Positions 40,380 through 53,700 of a stretch of DNA of 64,000 bases are shown here, piece by piece. Within the stretch, counting starts at the first letter, position 1. Each line of letters starts with the position of its first letter. Origin of the DNA: Nymphaea colorata (taxonomy: Eukaryota > Streptophyta > Magnoliopsida > Nymphaeales > Nymphaeaceae); assembly GCF_008831285.2 (NCBI RefSeq), contig NC_045141.1:24661315-24725314 (forward strand). The letters run 5' to 3'. The notes under the pieces were generated by a model. That model made no database searches. It was given only the letters and a program-made list of their open reading frames with translations, and was not told the DNA's origin. The position numbers and the translations under genes were made by a program.

Positions 40380-43300
40380 ATGGCAACTTCTCCTGCATCG
40401 GCCTTTATCCGTTCCATCTCTCCTCCACATCCGTCTAGTCCTTCTTCTTCATGGTTTTCTTCTTTACATCCCTTTCCATGTGGTGGGATCCTCTTCCAAA
40501 GCCCTTGCCAACTCTCCCATCTCATCTATTCATCCTTCACTACTACGCGGAGCCCACGTTTGTCGCCTTCCACGATCGCAAGGAGGCGCCACCGAGGAAT
40601 TATGTGCTCTTCGACAGTGGCGATTGATCAACTATTTGTCGTTCGGATTCATTATCACAGGTCTGCTCCCATACTCTCTGTGTCCTCTGAGGCGATTCTG
40701 CCACTGTTTGCAGATCTTGATTCTGTCATCGCGTTGATCGGCAGGCCGGACGGGTTGTATGATGGGTGGCAATGTCGTGCCGAGAGTGGCGCTGCTGCGC
40801 AGACGACGCAGGTACCGGAGGTTGGTGAGAGGGGAGAGGAGGAGTTCGGCGTGTTTTGGGACGTCGCGATGAAGGACAAGGATGGCTTCAAGTTCGTCGT
40901 CCACAAAAGCGGTTTAGAGGTTGGAGTTACTTTCGATGAAAGGGAATTTGATAGTTTCTTTTTCTTCTATCCGTTTCGAATCTGTAAACGATAAGCAAGG
41001 GAGGTCGATGGTTTTATCTTATGGTGTTTCTGTGTTCTTATGGACGTGAATCATGCTAGTTTAAGGCGTGCTGTTGTAGCAATGATTCCATTCATGGGTA
41101 GAAATAGAAATTCTCCATTTGCCGATCGAGATGTTAGAGGATAGAATGTCCCGTCGTTTCTTATATTTTTTGGGGTCCTTCAGGCACGTTTGTTGCCCCT
41201 TTCCTCTTCGTTGCCTCCGACGTTCTCGACAGGCTTGCGGTTAATTTCCACTCAGTGTGGTATAGCAGGTGGAGACGCATGGGTTTTACCCTAGTGAATT
41301 CCTTGAGTGCCGTTTTATCTATGTGGGTGAATAACACTCTGACCACCACTTAGTAGAATTGTTTTTAGCCGATCTATTCGCCCTAAATGCTGTTGATCTA
41401 GAGCAACATTGGTGCTGGATTTTTTTTTTTTTTCATGAGGTTCACCTAAGAATCGAGGAAACGGAAGACTGTGTCTGGGTAACTTTCTAATGGCAACTGA
41501 GGGAGCACCGGGCCTTGTCATCACTCACGTCGTCCCGCTCTTATGGAAAAATTTGAAGCCATTGAAAATCCATCGTTACACCGTTAACCGTTACAGGAGG
41601 CTTCTGTCCCGAGGGCCTGAATCCTATGCTTTTTCCCGTTCCAGCATATCTATCCGATGTCAACGTTTCCTTTGGTTGTCCAACGATTAGAATAATAACT
41701 TTCGTGAATGAAGTTTATGGACTTGGTTTTCTCCATCTGGTAAGGACTCACAACCTTTGGGAAGGAATTGGATAAGAACTCACAACATTAGGGGGCAATT
41801 GACAATGGGGTATATAAGAAAGTTCGGAATTTTTTTCTTTTTGGGTGACACTCTCATGTTATTCTTTTTAAAAATATTAAGTTGCATGTCGTGCATGTGT
41901 CGAATGACTACACATGGTCAGGTACACAAAGCCTGAAAGTAGTGAGTTTTATTACTACGCATATAATTGGAAACTAGCAATCAATTTTTATTTTTGTATG
42001 ATATAATATGCGCATGCATCTTCATGTTCGTACATATGGAAAATACAGTGTCCATTTTGTGCGTACATTGAAAAATAAGAAATGTTGCTATTGGCCGTTT
42101 TAGTGTCATCAATAGGTGCAAACCATGGTGCTTACACCTTGTGTGCCGGTCAGGATTTTTATTAGCATATCATGGTTTAATTGCAATACTATCAAAATAC
42201 AAAGGCAGATACATCATAAGAATTCCATATTTGGTGCTCATTACTACATTATCTACCTTTAACATATGTTGGGAAGTGGCTTCCTCTAAACATTGCCAAA
42301 TTTAGCCAGGTGCAAAACGAAAGAATAATTTTCTTCACAAAGTTCTAGTAATTTGTTCTGTTAACAAAATATATACTCCTTTTGTGCAGCCACATTCGAG
42401 GTTCACATGGTATTCTGAAAATATTTTCATTTAGCATATGATTAACTCGATAATTTCACTAAAAAATGTGAAAAAAAAAACACAAATGCATAACTATAGA
42501 CTAAAAAAAAACTCAAATGCATAACTATAGACTCTCTCTCCCACTGTCATCATGCTCCAATGCATAGTTAAGATCTCTCTCTCTCTCTCTCTCTCTCTGT
42601 GATACCCATATATGCATATTTGTGTCTGTGTGTTAGTAAAACCTTAGTTTTGGTTTTTTATAAGTTTGAATATCATGGCAGGACTGCAAAGGATCTGCAT
42701 CGGTTGATCATACAGATGTGTGGGTAATTTCTGATGTGCATGATGTGTTCCCAGAAAGACCAGATTTATTTTCATTTATGAAGGTGATTAATTTTTTTTC
42801 TTTTCTGTTCTGTTCGGTTTATGTAAAAACATGTCATTTAATGGGGCTATGCTTTTGTTCTGCATATTTCTTCTCTATCACAACCCTTAACAGCTAGTAT
42901 ACTTTAATTTAAGAAAGTTTCTGTTGTGATGTTAATCCTAAAGCATAGCTTCTTCCATCGAATATCAGCTTAGCTTTTATCTTGGACAAGGTGTCAATAA
43001 TTCTCCACAGTTATTTGCTAGAAGATCATCAGATTGATTGTTATAGTATCAAACTTTCTATCTATCAGTCAGACATTATGTTTCTTAATATAGAAGAAGT
43101 CTGTATAAGGTATGACTGTTGTGGTCAGATTTTTTATCCTTGATATATCATAGGCATACAACTAAAGAAGATCAATTGATCCTTTCACAGTTGTCCATTA
43201 AGATAGCATTAGCTATATAATTGCTTTCTAATTGCACAAGTGAAAAAAATCATTAATCATCCTTTGAAATACTATTCTTGTCCAATTTACATGATTAACT

Positions 43301-44678
43301 TCCTTCTTCTATTTATCTGCATCTAAGCTACTTTGTCAGTATGCATCCCATACCATCGCCAAACCATCCATTTGAATTTTCTTCTGCATGCAGGATAATC
43401 TGTCCTTTTCTAGGGCATTTTGGGTTACAAAGTCTCTCATTGCCTGGAATATGTGTGTCAACAATGCCTGCTATTACATTTATGCTAGTAGAAGGGCCAA
43501 GCTACAGCTCACACGTGATGGAGTTGAAGGTTAGCATTTGAAACAATTGGAATATCTCATTTATATAGCTTAAGCAAACACAATAGTTGATTGCTTTAGA
43601 AACTTTGTGGTTTTTCTTCATAAAACTGTAAATTACAAAATAAAATCAGTTGAGTGTTGCATGATTCTAAAGTATTCAATGGCTTGTCTGAATCATTTAA
43701 CTTCTATCTCGATCTTCAAATGTTTGTTGTGCTATAGTAACTTGAGCATGACATGTTTTATTTCTTCAATATCAGGTCATGATACAAGAATACGTCTTGA
43801 GCCAGTTGAAGGCAAGCTTCCTTTGAATGTAAGCTTTCAATTTTTATTCTGTTGCTGTAGGTTGATTTGCCCAACTTTTGCTTTACAAGAATGATCTGAT
43901 GCTTAACTTTGTATATCAACAGTCCGACTAAAATTATTTAGTGGTTGCACTCAGGTTGCCACCAAATTTCCTCATATTGCAGATTATAAAGCTTTCAAAA
44001 TTACATCTGAGGTGGATGTTGAGGAACTTCTCAAAGCGCAGTTAGCAATCATATGCTTGGACGGTACATGGATTTTGGTACCTTGGCTGTGTCTGTCTTC
44101 TACTTTTTGACTTCTTTATTGCCTTGGCTATTTTCTTGTAGCTTTTCAAGTCTTCACCACATTACAGCTATCACAATAAACACTTTCTTCTAATTATGAT
44201 GGATAAACACAAGAAACACGTTTTTTTTTAAAAAATGCGAAAAAAACGTAATGAATTAAATGTCCATTTAAACTAAAAAAAACACGTTTTTTTGAAAAAA
44301 ACGTTAAAAATAAAAAAAAACACGTTTTTCACTTTTTTCATTTTTTTCAGTTTTTTTAATGCCAAACAGTTTTTTTTTTCATTTTCTATTTTTCATTTGT
44401 TGCAAATCTACTTATTTTTTGTTGTTTCTGTTATTAGTTTCTCAGTTATTTTATTTTTTTCCATTTTTAGTTTTTTAAAATTTTTAAAAATTTACGGTAT
44501 TTTTTCCCTTTTTTTCAAGCTTGCCGTATTATACCAGAGAAAAACCTCGCCGTTTTAAAACTCCGAGTCGTTATTTGTGACTATGGATAAAAGTCAAACC
44601 TAGATAATATTAACTTCATTCCTCTTCTGTCATCTGTTGCTTTTCTCTTTGTTGCTTTTCTCTTTAATCACTTATATA

Positions 44679-44736
<58 letters not shown>

Positions 44737-47700
44737 GCTTTATTCAGGTTCTATTTTCTTCTGCAGCTGGAAATAGCAGAAAAATTGCTCTTTTAATGTC
44801 ATTCTAGCTAGCAAACAGCAAAGTTGTATAAGTGGTCCAACAAATACATCCCAATCAAGTGCATGCATTTAAGTGGTTGTTGCTTTTGTAGCCAATGGAA
44901 GGTTAATAAATTCCACTGGTCTGCAGTCACCGTGGATCCTAGATGACCTATCTTTTTATGATGGAACGTTGTTGCTTTTGTAGCCAATGGAAGGTTAGTG
45001 AATGCAACTGGCCTGCAGTTACCAGGGGTCCTCGATGACCTATTCTCGTATGAAGGACCGCTTGGTGCTGTCATCGCTAAAGACACTGTGGCTCTTTATC
45101 TTTGGGCACCAACAGCACAGGTGGAGAAGTTTTACCTCTATAATAATTCTCGTGTAGTTAATGAGGATAGCTCTTTAATGAGGATAGCTCTTTTTAGATT
45201 TATTTGACATTTCTGAATTCTATTTCATGCTTCAGGCTGTGCAGGCCTATATATTTGGTAGAGCATCAGACGACATTCCACTTGAAACTGTAGACCTTGT
45301 AGAGATGAATGGTGTATGGTTTGCTAGTGGACCAAGGACATGGGAGGGCTGTTACTATGTCTATAAACTTACTGTATTCCACTCAAGTACTATGAAAATA
45401 GAAACTTGTTTTGTCAATGATCCATATGCGAAGGGGTATGCCATTTCATATCTCTGAATCTTTTCAATGAACTCCCATCATATCTTTCAGAGCACATTCG
45501 TGCTTTTGATTATTGGTGCAGACTCTCAGCAGATGGAAAAAAGACGTTAATTGTCAATCTCAACTCTGATAACTTGAAGCCAGCTGGATGGGATAGATTG
45601 GCAGAAGAAAAACCTAACCTTTCATCTTTTTCTGATATCAGTATCTATGAGTTGCATATCAGAGATTTTAGGTACATTACTCTACTTTTGTTTGTAATAC
45701 ACCATTGCATACAGTTAGTACCTAATGTGTTACAAAATATTATCTAAGATATTCTTTGAATCGCGTAGTGCTAATGACAAAACTGTGAATCTTGATCTCC
45801 GAGGGGGTTACCTTGCTTTTACATTACAGGTAGCACCCTTAACATCTACCCCACTAATTAAGTTCTTTTCTTTTCCCATTTTACAGATTTATTATTTTTT
45901 AGCTCCTGTGCTCTACATAGCAAGATTGACATGTGCTTTCTTCTCCACATACAGATATAAATATCTTATTCCTGCTGAACAGTTGCCATAAGATGGTCAT
46001 GTTCCTTTTAGTGCTTTGCATGTACAAATTGCGGCTGACTATATTCCATGTTTTAATTAGAAAATAGTGGCCCTTGTATTTTTAATTTTAGGCTTCGAGC
46101 CTTATTTGACTTCGTGCTTCATGGTTATTCTTATATTGAAAATGCAAACTCTAAAATACATTCCAATTTGCAGTGGATGTTACTTGTTTTGGTAATGCAA
46201 TATCTGATAATTATTGACTCTACATATTTTGTAGGATTCAGCTGGTTTTCTTCACTTGAACAGATTGTCCAAGGCAGGTCTTACACACATTCATCTACTT
46301 CCAAGCTTTCATTTTGCTGGTGTTGATGATAATAAGAAGAAATGGAAGCATCTAGGTACTCCTTGGTCCTGCTAATTTAAGCACAAAAAGTGGGTTCATT
46401 ATTATTCTTCCATGTAGCTTTTGTTTTCCAAAATTCCATTAAGGTTGTTGTAGTATTCATTATATGAGTGGCAAACCAACAAGGTAGCAGTTGAAGGAAA
46501 TTCTTTGGGTATCTATTTGTTCATAGCAAAGGCAGTTTAGCATCACTTTTTTCTAATTTGGATTCTGGAATACCCAAAAAAAAAGGAGGGCAGGTGATTG
46601 ATATTATTTTACTGTGATATGTGTTGGTTTTGTGGAGTATTCTGTTACTCGTTGCATCTATTTAATACAGTGCAACTTAGATTTTGGATAATCTATAAAC
46701 AAAACTCAAAAATCCAGTATGTTCTTGAATTCACCAAATATATTTTCCCCTCACAGGTGTAATTTTGTTGCTTTTGTGATCGCGGAAGGTTTATCAATGT
46801 CAATGCCTCTTGTCCAGTTATTCGAGTTCAAGGAGACTGAGTCATGTGCTTACTTTTCTTATTTGTTTCTTTTGTAGATGAAGAGAGATTAGCTTCTCTA
46901 CCTCCAGATTCAGAGTTGCAACAAGCTCATGTTGTGGCCATCCAGGAGGAAGATGGATATAACTGGGGGTATTCATCCTCTAAGATTTTCCCTTTATAAT
47001 GAAGAACCTGGCATGTGGTATTCTGAGACCGGTAATAGGACTTGCCCCATTTTTGCCCATTGTAAAGTGGCAGAGCTTTAGCAACTCTGCTATGGTCCAC
47101 ATTGTATAGGACTGGGGGCCCACTATGGGTTCCCTTCATTCAGCAAGCTTTAGCAACTCTGCTATGGTCCACTTAGTGAAGCTTCTACAAAAGCTCAAAA
47201 TTATTATGGCTTGGATTAGTTGCTTATGCACAGTCAAAGTTGTCAATGCATGCTTATGAGATGTTTTGGAACTCTTACTGTTCAAGGTACAATCCTGTTC
47301 TCTGGGGGGTTCCTAAAGGAAGCTATGCCAGCAACCCTGATGGACCATTGCGAACATTGGAGTTCAGAAAAATGGTTCAGGTCAGTGTTGTCTGTCTTGT
47401 TTCAGTGTTCCTTTATCAATTTAGTATTAATGTTTTTTAATAATGGCAGGCACTTAATCACATTGGTTTGCGTGTTGTGCTGGATGTTGTGTATAATCAC
47501 GTTCATGGAAGTGGTCCACATGACAATTTCTCTGTTCTTGACAAGGTTAGCATCAGATATAGAGCTTTGATTAGTAAAGCATGTCTCTTAAAGAAAGTTC
47601 CTTCATTTTCAGGGATTATTAGTTTTGCTGTAGCATGCCTAGCTGAAAGCTAGGTTTGTCAAAATGACCTGACCTGGCAGTTGATGACAAAACATCTGCT

Positions 47701-50700
47701 ATTATTAGTTGGGCCTAACTCCTTAAAAATGGCTGGCTTGCTTTTTGGATGTAAGACGAGTATTAATTTTTGCATGTTCATCTCCTAGGTGACTAGCAAG
47801 TTGCTAAAGAGGGTTTGTTGGATGTTAATTCATGTTTCAGTTATGTGCCTAGCCATTTCAGGCTTTCGGCTCCATATCCTATTTTAAGAGGTCATATTTG
47901 ATATGCCTCCAGAAGTTCATGTTCTATAGTTTCTAGAGTGGAGTTTATCTGTCTTTTGTGAAGGGGCACATAATTGTTGCCATATGCCAATGATTGGAAG
48001 CACTAGTTTCCATTAGCATTATAAATTTGACTTGTCCAGGAGTTTTATTCCTTCCTTGGATGTGAGTTCTAAAATAGGTTGTTCCCGGGTATTACCTTCG
48101 AAGAAATGCTGATGGGCACATTGAGCATAGTACATGCACAAACAATACAGCTAGTGAACATTACATGGTTGAACGCTTAATTATTGACGATCTTCTTCAC
48201 TGGGCACTTCAATACAAGGTAACTAACTAAGCTATCTTATTTGGGTTTTCTGCTTTGTGATGGATGCTGATGACCTTCGTTTAACTCTAGCTACTGTTAC
48301 CCATCATCTTTATGCCTTTTAGGCATAAAAACAAGTTGAAGAAACTTGATAATTCATTTTCTATTCTGTGACCTGATCTCCTTCTTCATAGACTTTGGTA
48401 TTAGGAAATGGTCCCATCTACCTATTAACTAGCAAGTAGTTATCGGCTGATATGGCTTCTTTATAATTTCTTCTTTTGGTATGGAAAACTCGGGGACCAT
48501 TAGTTTTCTCCTTCTTTGTCTCTGATGTCGATCAACACAGAAATCTCTTTCTTGTTATATCATCATACAAGAAGCGAAGAACCTAAACATGATGAATTGC
48601 ATACCTGCAGAGCCCGTTGCCAGATGATAGGTCAGAGTATCTTGGATGTCTGGTTTTTCTTATCAGGTTTCTTTTGGAAACATTCTGTATATAGTTTTCA
48701 GAGTCATGTAATCAGACATATACACATTTGTTAATCTGTTTTTGTTGTACCTTTCATCATATATATTTAATGACATTTTGATAAAGTGTTGGCGCTATAT
48801 CCTGCTAGAGCAGATACAGAGAGACACTGTTACTTATAACGTTATAAAGTTTAATCTTCCTGATGATATCTTAATTTTGAATAATTACTGAGTTCTTTAC
48901 ATTTCCAATTTAACCGTCATATTCTCCTTCTTTTGTTAGGTTGATGGATTCCGGTTTGACCTGATGGGCCACATCATGAAAAGTACCATGGTAGTGCTTC
49001 TTTCTAGTTGATGTCAAGCATCTTTCTATCTCAATCCACCATAAAAATCTGATGCATGTTGTCTGCAATGAAGGTCCAATCTTGTCTCATATTACCTTCC
49101 AGATTTTAACTTTTTAAATATAATTGAGGGAAATTCTGATCAAACATATATTTCACTTGCATGAGGCGGCGTATGTCATCTCTTGTTTAACTAAAACAAA
49201 CTACCACACAGCTATTCCCGAGTGCGGCCTAAGGTTCTTGAATCTTATCAGCCTTCACACCTCCGGGGGCATTTGAGCTCTGGACACTAGTTACCACAGG
49301 ATATTTGTGACAGTACTCTATCCAGTGGCTAAGGCAAGGTGCCAGAGTTTTGAAGGCTTATGTGCTTCTTTCTTTTACTAAAAAAACCTGTACAAATATT
49401 TTTTCCCAGATGCCCCTTCAAGGGTCTGGAGGATGACTATATATAGCGTCTTACATAACTGTGGAAGTTGCATATTACAAGTGTACAACCCCCTGCACTC
49501 ATCTGCCAGGCATGTGGTACTCACCTGCCAGGTCTTCTTTGGGTGAAGAGGATGGCCAGAAGCTTCTTCCTGATCAATTTGTTGCTTTCCACAAAAAATA
49601 TCAAAATGTCTTAGGCTGGTGAACCATATGAAAGGTGACTTTATTTCTAAAGGACTTCAATGTTTCTATCTGTCTGGCAGTATGAATATTTCTTACGAGG
49701 ATTTCAAAATTTTATTTCTTGTGTCTTTTGTTAAAAATGAATATTGTCATATGACATTTTTAGAAATTTTAAAAATAAACTAAGAAAGTAGAAAACCAAT
49801 GCCTGTTAGAACAGCACCAGCCAAAGTGTCATGGCTGATACTGACAAGCTTTTCTGAATTTTTTGCGGTATTACTGAGTATTTATGAAAAATTGCTAGTA
49901 CAAGATATTCTGAAGAAAATGCAGAGTTGGTGTCTGATGCCATCGTGACATATCGTATTAGTCATATTGCAAAAGTGGAAGCTCATTTATTTGATTATTT
50001 CTATCTGATCCCTGTGGGCACCTTTAATACATGCTACATGAATGTTGTTCTTTGCAGTGGTATAAACATGCTTCTTTTATGGCATAGCTATTAAAGCAAT
50101 TAGAACGAATTGGCTCTTATTGTGGAATTGCTGTATGAATTTCGTTGTGTTATTGTGTTTCTTTACTTCTGCTGGCACAACAGAATTAGTGCAAAATATG
50201 GAAATATTGCTTCCTCTCAGCCTTTAGTTTCACTTAAGTGAAAGATTAGTCGGTAGGTCGAGATAAAATTATCCTAGTTTAGCAATGACATAAATGCATT
50301 ACATTTAGAATTATCCACTAAATATGCACTGTTGAAGCTTTGAAGGTTATGATAGATAGAGGGTACTATATATAGGGTGCTATCTTAAGTGTTTAAGTGT
50401 AGTCCTGGACCATTGACAGGTTGAAACCTCAAACATGGCTGCTGGTGATATATCAGCCACATAACGAAGTTGGCGCTGGATGGCAAGATTTTTAGCACTT
50501 CCAAAAGTTTGAGATGTAATCGTCTTACACTTTTGAACTTGTCTCTATTTACTGGAAAGTAGGTGTATTTGAACACCCTCAAACTGTATCTAGGATCTAA
50601 TTTCACTTTGGGAGACATGATCAATGTATATGCAGCCTGGGTGTGAGGGATCTTTGAATATATTGCCAAAATCTATTTAGTAAGGAAGTTTTTACACCTC

Positions 50701-53700
50701 CTGTCACTGAACAGTTTTAATATCTAAGTCCATTCTAATGTCAAGAATTTGAATTTTATTTTTGTTGCCTGCAATTCTCATTGGAATGTTTGGAAGAATG
50801 TACTTAACTGGATATAGCCATTCTTCATTAATTGTTGTTGGATGCCAATAATCATGGCTGCTGTACTTCAGTGATAGGAAGTAGTTTCAGGGCATTAGTG
50901 TTTTTCAGTTAATATGTTTGGACAAAAAGCAATTATTGTGCTTTACATTATAAGGGTTCATTAGTGAAACTTCTGATAAATATCCATAGTACAAAATGTA
51001 ACCCTACCAAGGAAAGACTGAAGGAGTTTTTCTTTTAGAACTTCAACTTTTCCATCTTCTCCTTAGCATAGTTTATTTGAATTGGGGTTCTGACTGATGG
51101 TGACAGAAATATTGCTATTGCTGAAATTTTTCTGTTATGTAGGTGGAGGAAGAAAAGGGAAATCTTATAGTATAGGTACAAGTTTTGGATTAGTCCAGTT
51201 TCAACCTGGTAGTGATTTGGAATTGAGTATCATTCAGGTGATGAACCAACTCTCATGTGGGGCATTCGGATGATTGGCCAAATTAGCATTAGTGTTTGCT
51301 ATGATTTGAAGCGCTGATTTGTTGTTTAACAAGTCCAGTTTTGAAGCTACATTTTGAGGAATGCAGAAAAACTTGAAGTTTGCATTTAAACATTTACGCT
51401 TCCAAGGTGTCAACATTTAAACACAATACAGTGTAATCAGTTGTAACGTGCATGGTGCATTCTTATGCTTGATGAAATGATCTTTTACAACTGCTTTTGT
51501 TGGTTTACAGTTGAAGGCAAGAGAAAGGTTGAACAGTTTGTCCAAGGATAATGATGGGGTAGATGGCTCAAAAATATACATGTAAAAAGAAATAGTGCTT
51601 GTGTTTTTCTTCTTAAAATCATCAAATATGCTACTTATTTGTACAAGTTAGAATCTTTATATAACATTATCTCTCTCTCTCTCTCTCTCTCTCGCTCTCA
51701 TAAAGATATGGAGAAGGTTGGGACTTTGGTGAAGTTTCTAAGAATGCTCGTGGAACAAATGCGTCTCAGTTTAATATGTGTGGAACTGGTATTGGGAGGT
51801 TAGATCTCGCCTTCCCTGTGAGACATAAACTACTTTATCTATGTAAAAGTGTCCTTTGTTTTTTTGTCTAGACAGATTTCTTTTCTCCTCCTTCCCTCTT
51901 ATTATATTATGCACTGATGTTTCATTTTCTCATATCAAGTAAATATGTAAAAATATGGCAGACTCCTTTGTGTGGTACTATGCCATGTTTATAAATTTGA
52001 ACATTGTAATGCTTTTAGTTATCCCAGTTGTTTCTGTTCATCTTATTACATCTTGCTTCAAGCTCATCTTACTTTTGAGTGAATTATTGAATGATATTTC
52101 AAATAGTGTTCAATATTAATCAGTAGCTTTCTGATGTGGTTTAATGAATCAGTTATTGTTGCAACAGTTTATGGGGGATGCAATTGCTACCTTTTGTGCT
52201 CTTATGTAATATTCTAATCGATGCTGTTATTATGATAGTACCCTATTGGGAGAAATTTGGATGCACAAGAACGTTACACGTGATATTGTATAATAAAATT
52301 CATAAAATTGTCTTTATAAGATTAGCATGATAAGGGAAAAAAGGTCGAGATCATAGTTGATGAATATACTTAATTACATGAAGTTCTCATTTTTACCTTA
52401 TGACAAGGAGAAATTTAGATACTCTGCAATTGATTGAATATTGAAATTTGAAGTGGTTTCAGACAGATCATGATAGACATGAGCTCCTGTTTGTGTCAGG
52501 TTTTAGTTTGATTTAGCGTTCTCTAGTCTTCCCATCTTGTTGCTTCTAAAGGCTGTCCGTCTGTTTTATGGTTCCCTGGAAGCATTCTTCAAACCCAGAA
52601 AGAATTAGCTATACAATGTAGCTATGTCTATGGTTATTGATTGATCGATTGTAAGCTTTTTTTAGAATTAAGAGTGGAGAACATTGTTGACTTCATCATA
52701 TATGGGTCCTACAAGTACCCAATTCAATTGAGATTTTATTTCTGAAGTAGGACTCCTACTACTTGAAACAACATCACTCAAGCATTTACTGCTGAAGGAC
52801 AATTTTTTTTGAATGACTTGCCCCAAAAAGCATTTCTGATATAAGGCTATGTGTATTTTATGGACCTGGTTGTCCTGGACTTGCTAACAATCAACTACAC
52901 ATAATTTCTTATTGGGTTTATACGACAAATATCCTGTCTTCATGATAATAGGATTTCACGGTGTCTTGGAGGGGCCATCCAAGTATGCCAGTCCATGCGC
53001 CTTCTATAGATGCTCAAGTTACATTTTTCATGTGGCCTTACTAAATAAAATGTCTTATTCTTATTTTGTTGTTCTGTTGTGCCCTTTGTAGACACTTTAT
53101 GTTGCCTGTGGTTCTTAATTGATTTCTAGTCCTGTCAAAGTCAGAAACTGTACTTATCCAAGCGTATCTTTTTATGTACGTAAAAAATTTTGATTGTATC
53201 TAATATGAAGTATTTTCTGTATGCACCTTTTGCTGGATTTCATGAGAAAAAAGAAAAACACTAAAAGGAGCTCGTTTATCCTCTTGAAATTGTCCTTTTT
53301 ATGTAATTGCATTCTATTTTGACATCTGGACAATTGAAAGCAAACTATTTGCTAATTTACGTTGGCATGCTCTCCCTGTAACAAAGTTATTGTAATATAG
53401 TATACACAAGTAATTTCCATTTGAAGTGATGTGGCATAACTTAGTAAATTACTATATGTGTGTGTCTGTATTACGTACATATGTGGTTACCTATGTAGCT
53501 TTGCTCGTATTATGCTTGTCTATAGAAAATATATACTGTAATATAACATTGACAAATAGTCTGTTTTAGAGCTTGTTTCATGCAAAAACGTGAATTGGTT
53601 TAAATTTTTGGATCATCCCTGAAAGATGGAGAATTTTTCCCACATCTTTAACTACTCCATGTGTTGTCATGAAATATGGATTATTCACACCACTGTATTT

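Larger units (their letters stand above)
40638..42783 (+). other. LDA: CBM41/PUD-like module of limit dextrinase (exons 1-3)
   Basis: Joining exon 1 to exon 2 gives [16 protein letters not shown] (residues 87-102), very close to the 'VRVHYHRPDGDYDGW' start of bacterial pullulanase-associated domains (PUD, CBM41). Then come [19 protein letters not shown], with VVHK (145-148), and, from exon 3, [18 protein letters not shown] plus VFPERPD (153-186), matching the module's 'FGAFWDV', 'FIIHKGD' and 'EVWLVSGD' landmarks. Known family role: binding alpha-glucan. The second tryptophan normally found five residues after W102 ('GWGLHVW') is E107 here. Exon 2 ends at GAG|gttgga, the weakest splice call in the gene. 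The domain claim is from memory of the family, not from a profile search. Confidence 0.75.

Noticed and set aside
40377-40994. Single uninterrupted 205-residue frame as the gene's N-terminus
   Set aside because: It reads through an 84-nt intron and past the exon 2 donor. Removing the intron restores the HYHRPDG consensus and phase to exon 3. Its first codon is TTG; the ATG is at 40380.
44292-44558. 88-residue Phe-rich frame
   Set aside because: Translation of poly(T) blocks inside an intronic AT-rich element.
44892-44967. Upstream exon 7 copy as a genuine additional exon
   Set aside because: It has no donor and reads into an in-frame TAG. The downstream copy fits the frame and family sequence better.
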